Source of the DNA: Madurella fahalii
Taxonomy: Eukaryota > Ascomycota > Sordariomycetes > Sordariales
Length of the DNA stretch: 64,000 bases
Assembly (NCBI GenBank): GCA_029876055.1
Contig: CM056874.1
Span: 8,556,001-8,620,000, forward strand
Direction: 5' to 3'
How positions within the stretch are numbered: the stretch's first letter is position 1; the number at the start of each line of letters is the position of its first letter. A program made the translations under genes and the position numbers. Positions 21,701-30,742 of this stretch are shown in pieces. The notes beneath the pieces are model-generated. The model was not told the DNA's origin. It searched no databases and worked only from the letters and a program-made list of their open reading frames with translations.

Positions 21701-22626
21701 TGGTAAGGCCAACGGTAGCACAACCGATAACAGTAGCACGGAGTCGGATGACAAGCCGGCCTCCTCCGCGGGACGCAGAAAAGAGGTATGATAGAAACCC
21801 CAAAGTCGTGCATGCATGTATCATTATCCACATACATACATACATACATACTTTGGACGTTTCTGTCTGGCCTACCCCCTCCGTCCTCTAACCGAGACAG
21901 GGCTCGCAGCTGAACCCCGGCGCGCCAGCCTTCACGCCCCGTTCCCATACCGGCACCGCCATCATGCCGATGGGTGGTTCAAGCCCGACCAGACCGACAC
22001 CATCGTTGATGCCGATGTCGATGCCGATCCGCTCAATGGACGGCTACTTTAATGACCTAGCCACCATCCACCCTCCCACAACCCCCCAGCTCCACTTCCT
22101 TACTGCTGCTGCTGCTGCTACTAGTTCCCCGCCGGTGGCGATGGTGCCTGCGCAGCAGCTGCAGTATAGCATGTGTGCCCATCATCACCTCCATCACCAC
22201 CATCACCATCATCATCATCATCCCCCTACTCCTCAAGGGATGATGGTGTTTAGTCCGCCTATGGCTGCTTCGCCGACGAGGAGGCGGGTATGTATGAAGA
22301 CTGAAACGGCTGGACGCAGCAGTTTGGGGGTGAATGACGACTGCGATAACAACGAAGCGGGAGAGTACTGTAGGCGGTCACGAGAAGAAGAGGAAGAAGA
22401 AGAGGGGGAGAACAGCAGGCGGGAGATCGCTGCCGGTGATGGAGGCGAGTCGCATAATGATAATGATGACGATGATCCCTTTTGCCTCGTCGACCAGGAC
22501 CAGGAGGGGGTGGGTTCAAGGCGGCCGCCGCCGTCCAAACATTACTCGCGGTATTGTTCGAGGAGGATGCTGTCCAAGAGCGAGCCTGCGGTGAAGCTGT
22601 TGGGGTCGCCGCCGGGAATGGGATAA
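18791..22626 (+). CDS. HMT1-like ABC half-transporter (ABCB6 type) with PAM2-containing tail
   Basis: Vacuolar heavy-metal-tolerance type exporter; in fission yeast Hmt1 moves phytochelatins and Cd complexes. Six exons: 18791-19621, 19683-20902, 20963-21123, 21177-21378, 21434-21785, 21901-22626; 1,163 residues. Order: an extra N-terminal five-helix TMD0 (about 20-180), a Ser/Asp-rich linker (about 190-265), the ABC membrane domain (about 280-590) and the nucleotide-binding domain with Walker A GATGAGKST, Q-loop IGIVPQTPILFDDTI, signature LSGGELQR, Walker B IVLLDEATSA and H-loop AHRLST. The tail (about 830-1163) is low complexity. Its last exon opens with GSQLNPGAPAFTP (923-935), an exact PAM2 consensus, and holds a His tract at 1016-1029, followed by Glu- and Asp-rich runs. 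All junctions are in phase; the 115-base last intron contains CATA repeats and a CTCTAAC branch. The substrate is inferred. Confidence 0.9.
21829..21851 (+). repeat. (CATA)n tetranucleotide repeat inside last HMT1 intron
   Basis: About five CATA units between the donor and branch site of the intron 21786-21900. Confidence 0.75.
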
Positions 22627-23428
22627 TTGTTCAACACTTCACTGGGGATATTCTTATACTTTATTCGAGGTCTGCTACCTTTCTTTTCTTTTTTTCTTTT
22701 TTTCTTTTTTTCTTTTCTTTTCTTTTTTTTCTTCTCTTCTCTCATGATGGTGTCTATCGTTGGGGTTGTCATTGATACCTACTCATTATGATGATGTCCA
22801 TGCATATGAAAGTTAAGGCGCTTTATGAGGGCGGTTTTGTTTTGTTGGCTGAGTTTTGATAGAGTTAGTCGAGTAGGGAATGTTACAGGTCCGCGGTCAA
22901 AAACAGGTTCTAAAAGTTTTGGGATGGAGCCCGGATACTGGGTGGGATGGAAAAAGCTATCGGTGTTCTTTTAGACAAAATAGGTGGTGTCGGTGCAAAG
23001 AAAAGGGCTTATAGAATTTGTTTAGGTTTTTGATGGTACGTGAGATGGAAAGTAGTATTGTTCTTTTGGTCTGCTGTACGTTCCAGGTATGATGAGTATC
23101 CGGATTTGGTGATTTTCCGGAGATGTAATAGCATTGGTATAATAAGGAACCAATTTCTCATGAATTGTGTTGTCGATCTAGACGGCGCACTACTCCAACC
23201 CATCGACGTATCTATCAACTATGCTGATTGCTCTATAAGTTCTGTCATTATCGTAAAAAAAAAAGAGAGAAAAAAAAGGACATATCTCATCCCTCGTGAT
23301 AATATCCAAACACATCTTCATACACCGCCATGAGCTAGCCTCCTATATGGAGCAACCACCAAGGCCAATATCCACCCATGTTTCCCATTACGAAGCTCAT
23401 CAGGCGCCTTATGATCTCCCTGTACCCT
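22627..23428. other. convergent 3' flanks; polypyrimidine tract
   Basis: 802 bases between the ends of the ABC transporter and the IQ-motif gene. A T/C-only tract of over 50 bases occupies about 22678-22743. AT-rich throughout; no gene was recognised. Confidence 0.6.
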
Positions 23429-25543
23429 CTAAGTTGGGGGAGTAACTATAGGTGCCGCCTCCTCGCGGTCGCCATCTCCCTTCTGCCCCTTTGGCTCTCT
23501 CAGCCCGGCGCCTAGGTTCAGCTTCTGCATGACTTCGACGGCCAGCTGATTCTCCTCCATCATTTTGGCCTCTTGTTTTTGTTGGCCGCTCCCAGCAACT
23601 CCGGCTGCCGTTCCCGCCTCTTTCGTCAATAGAGCACCCTTTTCCACAGTATCCCTTTCCTTATCCTTCCCCTTATCTTGCCCCTCCCCTTCATTATTCT
23701 CCCCTATTGGCTCCGCCGCTCTCCTCATCTTTGACGGTATAACGACCCCGTCGTTGTCCCCCTTCTTATTAACCCCATGCTTCATCTTCTCCACAACCTC
23801 CCGTACCCTCTTCCTCGTCTTCACATACACCTCCAACCCTACCAAAACAGCATAACTCTTGCTAACGCTCACCCTCCGCATATCCACGCCCGCTTCCTTC
23901 AGACTCCTGACGAATGCCCTGAAATTCGAGGCTGGCGGCCGGTAGTGTCCGCTCAACGGCGACAGCGATTTGAGCCTCCCATCCTTGATACGGATTAGTC
24001 CGGCCGCGGAGATGCGGCTCCCTTGGAGGAAGGAGGAATGTTGAAATGCGCCGGAGTTTTTAATGCCGACATAGAGCCGAAACGATGTATCAGCAACAAA
24101 GATCCACGTGTTTTTGCGGACTGTTTTGCGGAGGAGGTTGTTGAGTATGGTGGTTGCCGAGACGTGCTTGATCTTTTTTGTGAGGGGGTTATTGGCAGTG
24201 CCAGTGCCAGGAGGTGAGTCGGAGGCGTAACGGGCGGCGGTTATGCGGTCAAGGGAGGAAAGGGAAGAGCGTGGGGAGATGGAGGAGCGTGGAGAAGACG
24301 ACGAGGAGCGGGAGGAAGAGGTGGTGTTGCGATCTAGCAAGGCGGTTTGGTTCTCTGAGACGGGCGCATAGGCTGGAGTCGGATCGTCGCTGGGCACGAT
24401 GCCGTGGATCGAGTCCTTCCACTTTTCGGACGTGTCGATCCGCGCACCGTTCTTGGCCCAGCAAAGGCGGCCTTCTTCGTCGACTTTGACGAGGTAGTAC
24501 TGGCGCTCCTCGCGCGAGAGGTAGCGGACCTGCTCGCGGTCGAGACGCTCACGAGGACACGCTTCGATGTCGATGAAGCGGCCCTCCCCGTAGTCGAGCC
24601 AGTAGAAGAAGTTCTCTTTGGTATCGGCCTTTTTCCACTCCTCGTGGTATACTCGGAGGTTGGCACCGTAGCGGTGTTTGAGGTCGACCATTTCGAGAAA
24701 GTACTGCAGGCCCATCATCCTAGCTGCTTGCTTCCGATACGCCTTGGCCTCTTCCCGTCGCTTCTGTTCCTGCTTCTTTTGCTCGGCTGTTTTCCGGCGG
24801 TCGCCCGAGTCCGAGTCGGAAGATGAGGCGGACGAGCTGCTCGAGGAAGTGTCGGCGTCCAGGTCGCCTCCGGCACGGCGGGCGATGGCAGACACCTTTT
24901 TCCAGTTCTGTCGTGCGGTGGCCGGCCGGCTACCTGGCACTCCACTGCCCGGCGGCGAACCCGGGGGGGTCAGTCGGTCGTCAGCGAGGGAGCTCCGAGC
25001 GCGCGGTGTAGTCAGCTCCCGCCATTGCGCCTCCCGAATTGCATGTACCCAACGCGTCGATGCGTCAATCCCAAGCCCCTTCATTTCACGGCGGGCCCGG
25101 TAACCGCGGTAGGTGCGTTGGATAACGGTCGCGGCCTTGGTGCGCAAGCCCTCATCGCCTGTGCTCGTTCGGCGGCCGAAGCCCAGCCTGCTGTAGAGGT
25201 GGACATGGCTGCCAGACTGCCGGGACTGGGGTCTTGGCTCTGGGGCTGGTCTGGCGGCGACTTCTAGGCTCTGTCGCTGTTGTTCTCGGTAATGGCGTTT
25301 GTGTTCGGCCTCGCGCTCGGCTTGAACCTCGGCGATATGGGCGAATTGCTCCTCAGTGGGCGGCACAAGGGAGTTCAAGTATTCTTGATGGCTCTGAGAG
25401 GATAATACCGAGTCGATTGACGCGCGCGAGACCGGCCCCTTGGAGGGGTTTGAGCTTCTCGGGCTCTGTAGAGGGGTTGACGGCAGCGACGGTGGGGTTG
25501 CCATGGCCGATGACGTCGCAGGCTTGGCGTCTGTGAAATGCAT
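23429..25543 (-). CDS. IQ calmodulin-binding motif protein (IQM-like)
   Basis: Intronless, 704 residues, cytoplasmic or nuclear by lack of targeting features. One clear IQ motif (about 136-156, AATVIQRTYRGYRARREMKG) predicts calmodulin binding. A central conserved region follows: KAYRKQAARMMGLQYFLEMV.., YHEEWKKADTKENFFYWLDYGEG, and the YYLVKVDEEGRLCWAKNG block, then a second half with TWIFVADTSFRLYVGIKNSGAFQHSSFL. This layout is that of fungal proteins related to plant IQM calmodulin-binding proteins; their biochemical activity is not established. Ser-rich and acidic linkers separate the blocks, and the last 110 residues are charged and disordered. The first Met is used; a second in-frame Met is at residue 14. 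Confidence 0.8.
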   Translation of the reverse strand: MHFTDAKPATSSAMATPPSLPSTPLQSPRSSNPSKGPVSRASIDSVLSSQSHQEYLNSLVPPTEEQFAHIAEVQAEREAEHKRHYREQQRQSLEVAARPAPEPRPQSRQSGSHVHLYSRLGFGRRTSTGDEGLRTKAATVIQRTYRGYRARREMKGLGIDASTRWVHAIREAQWRELTTPRARSSLADDRLTPPGSPPGSGVPGSRPATARQNWKKVSAIARRAGGDLDADTSSSSSSASSSDSDSGDRRKTAEQKKQEQKRREEAKAYRKQAARMMGLQYFLEMVDLKHRYGANLRVYHEEWKKADTKENFFYWLDYGEGRFIDIEACPRERLDREQVRYLSREERQYYLVKVDEEGRLCWAKNGARIDTSEKWKDSIHGIVPSDDPTPAYAPVSENQTALLDRNTTSSSRSSSSSPRSSISPRSSLSSLDRITAARYASDSPPGTGTANNPLTKKIKHVSATTILNNLLRKTVRKNTWIFVADTSFRLYVGIKNSGAFQHSSFLQGSRISAAGLIRIKDGRLKSLSPLSGHYRPPASNFRAFVRSLKEAGVDMRRVSVSKSYAVLVGLEVYVKTRKRVREVVEKMKHGVNKKGDNDGVVIPSKMRRAAEPIGENNEGEGQDKGKDKERDTVEKGALLTKEAGTAAGVAGSGQQKQEAKMMEENQLAVEVMQKLNLGAGLREPKGQKGDGDREEAAPIVTPPT

Positions 25544-26065
25544 CGAGACTCAAAACTTCGAGCCACATAGGAGCCGTTTTGCGTTATAAAAAGCAAATAA
25601 GAAAGTTGCCTTCGTGATGGCCACGGGGACGTGTGTGCATGGCCGGCGCGGCCGTTGGCGTTGCACTGCCTTCGGCATCTGCACCTGCACCTGCACCTAA
25701 CTACAGGTCGAATCGGCCAAGCCTCTGTCACGCACCTGATCTGAGAGGCGCAGGGATTCGAGAACTCGGGTATCTCTGGCCCGTCCTTCATCCCGATTCC
25801 CGCATCCCCTTCCATGAGTCGTCACCCATTCCCACGTCCTAGCCAAACCGGAAAATAAATCGCGATGGACAGCGGATGCAGAATTGAGACACGATCCCGT
25901 CTGTAGTGTTGCGGCAGTTAATGAAAAGCCTGGTGGGACTGCCAACATTTAGTGAAAAGCTTAGCCCGGATAGACGATCCCCGTAGCGAGGTACGAGTGG
26001 GGTTACATTATTAGATTCTTGGGCTTGGAACCTCCACTCTCTAGAGATAAGTTCCTTAAGTTGCT
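25544..26065. other. intergenic, IQ-motif gene promoter / SDR 3' flank
   Basis: 522 bases between tandem minus-strand genes. A short CTGCAC repeat (three copies) lies near 25679-25697. No gene was seen. Confidence 0.6.
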
Positions 26066-27099
26066 TCACTTCACATCATCCCGCATGGTTGATACTGAAA
26101 CATCCTCCCATTCCTTAACCAGCTTCAATGTGCTCTCGCACTTCTCCTTCACCACCTCGACGCAATCCGACCCTAGCACCAGCCTCACAGGCACCTTCCT
26201 CCCCTTCGCCACGCCCTCCTTGGTCAAGACGTCGACAATGACCTTGGCACACTTCTTCACATCGCCCGGTTGGTTGCCGTTGTACGCGTTCATAGCCTGG
26301 CGCACGTGGGCGGCGTCTGTATTGCCATAGATATCCAATTGCCTCGCTGTCTTGACCCGATGGTCCCCACCCTCGGCCAGGAAGCCAGTCTGAGTATAAC
26401 CCGGCTCGACGCAGCAGACGCTGATGCCAAACGGCCGCAGCTCCTCTGCCAGCCCTTCAGTCAAGCCGCTCACGGCAAATTTAGTGCTGCAATCTTTCGA
26501 CAGCCGTGACATGTCAGCAAAGCCGCTCGAGTCAGAAATACGAGAAAAGCATCATCAGAACTCACAATGCGCCACGGCCGCGCCAGACGACCAACTTCCC
26601 AGACTTCCAAACGTCGCCAGTGCCGTCATCTGGCCCGGCACCTTCGCCGCCTCTCTTAGGTACGGTGTCGCCGCCCGCGCGATGCTAAACGTCCCCAGCA
26701 CGTTGGTATTAAACACATCTAGCACCTCCTTAGCACTGTCCCCTGTCGTCAGCCATATTCACCTAGGGGTAAAACAAACAAACAAAAAAAAAAAAAAAAG
26801 GCTCACCTCGCCTCCTCAACAGCCCCCTCCAGTATATACCCCGCGCAGTTCACGACATGGGTGATGCGCCCGTGGACGGCATTCGCCTTGGCGAATATCT
26901 CCGTCAGCGTCTTCTCGTCGCTCGTCACGTCGAGATCCAGCACGGCCGCGCCGGCCGCTTTGAGCGAGCCGAGCTTGGCTGCGTTGCGCGCCGTTGCGAT
27001 GACGTGGTGGCCTCGTGAGAGGGCCTCGTAGGCGATGGCTTGGCCGAAGCCTGAGGTGGCACCTGTGATGAGCCAGACGGGGACGGAATTGGTAGACAT
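26066..27099 (-). CDS. Short-chain dehydrogenase/reductase (classical SDR)
   Basis: NAD(P)H-dependent oxidoreductase; substrate unknown. Three exons, 26807-27099, 26566-26735 and 26066-26493 (introns of 71 and 72 bases), give 296 residues. Cofactor motif TGATSGFG is at 12-19, an Arg at the end of beta-2 (TARN) suggests NADP(H), DLDV follows, then the structural NCAGY (usual NNAG), an active-site Ser in ALATFGSLGS, and YCSTK with Tyr155 and Lys159. The codon for the catalytic Tyr is split by the second intron (CAT T / AT TGC); the nearer-looking acceptor TTGCAG would lose that Tyr and shift the frame, so the AAAG acceptor at 26494-26497 is chosen. The first intron carries a long T run. The C-terminal half (PGYTQTGFL) is typical of fungal SDRs related to bacterial short-chain reductases of the YciK/oxidoreductase type. 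Confidence 0.88.
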
Positions 27100-27853
27100 G
27101 ATGCTTGCTGCTGCTGTTTGGGTTTTCTCTTGACTGGGGATTCTGGCTTGGCCAAGGCTGGTATGTGATGGGGGATATTGATATTGCTTTTGCTGTGTCT
27201 TTATCCTATGTCATGGTATCTTGAGACGGAGGGCGTTGACTTGGGTTTATATGCCTTGGAGCTGTGGGCCAGGCATTGCCAGTTCATCCATGGTAGTCAT
27301 TATCTGCCCGTTGATCTTGTGTAAACCTGCCCGGCTCCATGGTAAAATCCGCCACTCAACCAGATGGAAATCAGCGCTCCAGACGTAAGGCAGTATTATC
27401 CCCATGATTTATCGCCGACGCTTGTTGTTCAAAGCCCTGATTTCGGCCGCTACGGTGCATTGGGGGCCGTCGGCGATAGAGGATTGCTATCACCGATCAG
27501 CTCCTGCTGGGATTCTACGTCACCTTGCACAGGAACTCCGAAGTAGTAGTAGACTCCCCAAACCCGAAAAATGGAAGTAGCCATGATGGCTGGGGCTTTC
27601 TTTTTGCCTCGAACTATTTAGATGTCTTATGATCCTTCGGCTCGCTGTGCGCTGCTAACTCAGGTAGTCCGTCTTACCTCATACCTCTTGGGATTTATGT
27701 ACATGCACACCACAAAGCAAACTCAGCAATTATCTCTCCCCTCCGTTTAAGCCGCCGCCTCCTATCAAACGGATAGCGTAGTGCGTAATTATCCAAGATT
27801 ATCATTATTTCAAAAGTCGTGTCTTCATAACTAGGTAAGGTAGGTAAATAATG
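27100..27853. other. intergenic, SDR promoter / PX gene 3' flank
   Basis: 754 bases. It holds a CT/AG mixture and a GGTAAGGTAGGTAAATA repeat-like patch near 27832-27849. No gene was recognised. Confidence 0.55.
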
Positions 27854-28865
27854 TCATGAGAAGAGAAATTCTTTCAGTACGGGCGAGCCCGAAAACTCCG
27901 GGTTAAGCAGGATACAGCTTTGTCAAGGTTAGCAACTTAGAGACCACCGGCGTATAAAAGGGGAATCGAGTAAGATAGCGTACTTCAAAAAGTACTGCAG
28001 CCCCGCCCGCCGCTTTTCAAGGAACTTTGACCGAAACCTGTTGAGCACGCTCTTGGGCGGCAGCACCGGTACGGCCGCCTCGAAGTTGGGAAAGGTCTGG
28101 ACAAGCCGCCGGCGGAGGTCGTCGAACTCGGAGTAGCGTTTGCGAATGTTCATGTAGGAGCCCTAGAAACCACACAGTCTTGTCAACTCATCTTCCTTGA
28201 ATATCGATATCCCTGAACGGTTTGTGTCGCGTGTTAGTGACACGCACATTCAATGTCTCGACCCGAATAATCCAAACCACAAACGCGCCAATATTTGTCG
28301 CACTCCCGTTCACCAGCACGTAATCCGTCACTTGCACGCTCCTTGCCCAGCACGCCCGGTTGCGGTCCCGCCCATACACCTCGCTGCTGTTGCTGCTCCT
28401 GCGCCTGTAGCCGTCCTCTTCCTCGTCCTCGTCGTCTCGCTCGTTGTCTTGCAACGTGATGGCACCTGGCGGGAGGACCGACTCGGCCGAAGCGCTGGAC
28501 ACGGCACGGGCGTGGCCGGATTGCAGCTGCCGGCTTTGTTGCAATTGCGACGAGTGGGTGTGCGTCCAGTAGGGAGGTGACGAGACACTGGGGGAGGCTA
28601 TCTGTTCCGAGGCGGGTTCCGAAGCCACCGAGACATTGTCGTCGTCCTCGTCGTTGTCGTCGTCGGAGAAGAGAGGCGTCCGCTCGGTTTCGGATTCGCG
28701 GGGTAGGAAGGGTTGTTGCGCTGTGCCGTTCGGCTTTGGGCCGCTGCCATTGCTTAGGCCTGCGGCGCTGCTGTGGTCGCCATTGCCCAGGCTTGTGGGT
28801 GGTGGCGGTTGAGGCTGTTGCGCCGGAGCTTGTGGGCGCTGTGTTTCGTCGATTTCCGACGCCAT
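27854..28865 (-). CDS. PX-domain endosomal protein, Ypt35-like
   Basis: Phosphoinositide-binding protein; in yeast Ypt35 sits on endosomes and vacuoles and recruits the lipid-transfer protein Vps13. Three exons, 28248-28865, 27984-28162, 27854-27917, give 286 residues. The first 150 are disordered, Pro/Gln/Ser/Asp-rich, with one conserved-looking island SPPYWTHTH (about 95-103). The PX domain spans about 165-286: VTDYVLVNGSATNIGAFVVW, the phosphoinositide-binding RKRYSEFDDLRRRL, the Pro-rich loop PVLPPKSVLNRFRSKFLEKR, and the close YFLNCILLNPEFSGSPVLKE. Both introns are needed to restore these blocks (branches CACTAAC and TGCTAAC). Domain and length favour the Ypt35 group over sorting nexins, which carry extra BAR domains. 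Confidence 0.88.
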
Positions 28866-29522
28866 TCAGGCCATCTGAGGCAATAAATTACCTCATAAGA
28901 GCGATCGGCGAAAACGGATCGGTTTGCGCGGTCGAGCGCTCTGAGCTACGGCGATTGCGACCACGGCGGATCTTCTCTTTGCAGGTCGGATATTGCGGCA
29001 AAGAAGTCTTGGGGAGTTGCTCGGCGATGCCCCACTTTGGAATTCTTCTTGATAACTTTAAGTGTAGACAGACTTGAACGGTCCAAGTAGACTTTGTGTA
29101 TCAGGGGCTCGTTAAAACTGGTACTGTTGCAATTGTTATTACGAAGCAGTGGAATATATTCGGATTTCTCGATTGCCCGCCAAGAACTTTGTTCAAGGGC
29201 CGTGATGGAAACCGACGTCGTCATTGTCGCCGTCAGGCCCCACTTGACCCACTGTGGTTTACGATCGGCGGTAGGTTGCTGGGATCCGGGTTAGGGTTAG
29301 AGATGAATCCTCAGAAGCAACTCGCGTCTGCTCTTCAGAAGCATTCTTCTCGACCAGGGGAATGTGCGTAAATACCAGCCTATAGACTAAAATTCAACGC
29401 CTGATCGGGGGTATACCGTATACACCTCAACTATATATCGTAACAAGTCATGTGCCTATGTACTGAGCCCGAGCCCGAGCCTTGCTTGAAATCTCTCAGC
29501 GAGACATCTCCAATGGACGTCC
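28866..29522. other. intergenic, PX gene promoter / glutaminyl cyclase 3' flank
   Basis: 657 bases. It contains two telomere-like TTAGGG units at 29288-29300 (GGGTTAGGGTTAG). No gene was seen. Confidence 0.55.
29288..29300 (+). repeat. short telomere-like motif (two TTAGGG units)
   Basis: GGGTTAGGGTTAG in intergenic DNA. It is too short to prove an old telomere and could equally be a binding site for a Tbf1/Teb1-like factor or chance. Confidence 0.5.
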
Positions 29523-30742
29523 TTATAACTCATCCTTTCCAGACCCGCTGCGCTCTTTTCTCCCGCTTCCTGTCCCCGGGAGATGTCCCTCTAGGTCCAT
29601 CCACTCAGCCACAAACGCCGTCATAATCCTCGCCCAGTCCCTGACGGTCGGCAGATCAAGATGTGCTCCGTCATCGTCCATGGTATGCCACACGGGCGGA
29701 AACGGCGTCGGTATAATGTGCAGTATATCAACTCCCCTCTGCATGAACGGGACATGGTCGTCCTGCACGAACCCCCTAAAATGCGTCGCCTCCTTGTTGC
29801 TCTCGGTCAAGAAGTTCGTCCTTGGCCTCGTCTCGAGCACGCCCAGCTTCCGTAGTCTCTCCTCAATCGTGGCCAGGTTCTGATACGCCCAGTGCGTCTT
29901 GGGGAAGTACGAGGGGATATGCGGCTCCGACGCGCCCAGCAAGTCCAGGAGCACAAACAAACTGATGGCCTCCAGGGGCGTGGAGAAGGCGCTCCCGGCC
30001 TCATGCCTCGTGTCTTCCCAAGCCTCGGCCAACGCCCTGCCATGAACCGATCAGTAAACCACGCTCCCAAACCCCCACCCACTGAAGAACTGCTCGCGCA
30101 AGAGACTCACCTCGAACCATAGAGACTATCCGTCTCGCTCCACTGCACCCACGCCTCCTCGCCATCCAGCAGCAGCACCTGCACCCCCTTCTCCTCCTCC
30201 ATCCCATCGCCCTCTCCGCCTTCCCACTTCCTCGTCAACCCCTGGTCGACGCCCCTCAGCACCGCCAGTAGGACCGCGCAGGGGACAGCGCTGTCGACGG
30301 CGCCGATGAACCCCTCGGGGCGATACAGGCTGTCGTAGTGCGCCGCCAGCGTCAGCCTCGCCACCTCGCCCCGCTTGTCCTCCCCGCTCATCCACGGCGG
30401 GTCGCGCCTGAGGATGAGGTTGGCGAAGGGCACCTGCTGGTCGCCCGTCGCTGGGGTCGTCGACGTGGAGTTGTGCCATTCTATCCTCCAGTCCGGGTGG
30501 AGGCTGTGCCGGACGAACGAGACGAAGTGGTGCTGGACCGAGGCGTGGCCCGGCGTGGCCGGCACGCGGGGGATCAGGATCGGGGCGAGGAGGGTGCCGC
30601 TGGTTGGGTCAAAGTCCGGGTCTGGGGATGAGCTGGAGAGGGTGGGGAGGTGTTGGACGAAGGAGCGGTCTGATAGCGGGGTGTAGGCGAGTGCGCCTGG
30701 GGCGAGGAGACACATGAGAGTGGGGGTGAGAAGGGACCTCAT
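29523..30742 (-). CDS. Secreted glutaminyl-peptide cyclotransferase (M28-type zinc enzyme)
   Basis: Converts N-terminal glutamine of peptides to pyroglutamate. Two exons, 30111-30742 and 29523-30036 (74-base intron, GTGAGT donor, GGCAG acceptor), give 381 residues. A signal peptide is clear (MRSLLTPTLMCLLAPGALA, cleavage about 19/20). Zinc site: D150 in GAVDSAVPCAVLL, E195/E196 in LLLDGEEAW, and the late His in DDHVPFMQRGVDILHIIP. Also typical are LAAHYDSLY (131-139), the loop after DGEEA ending in SLYGSRALAEAW, and PFPPVWHTMDDD near the C-terminus. Length and motifs fit the glutaminyl cyclase group of family M28 rather than aminopeptidases, which keep a second metal ligand set. Action in the secretory pathway or outside the cell is inferred. 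Confidence 0.9.
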
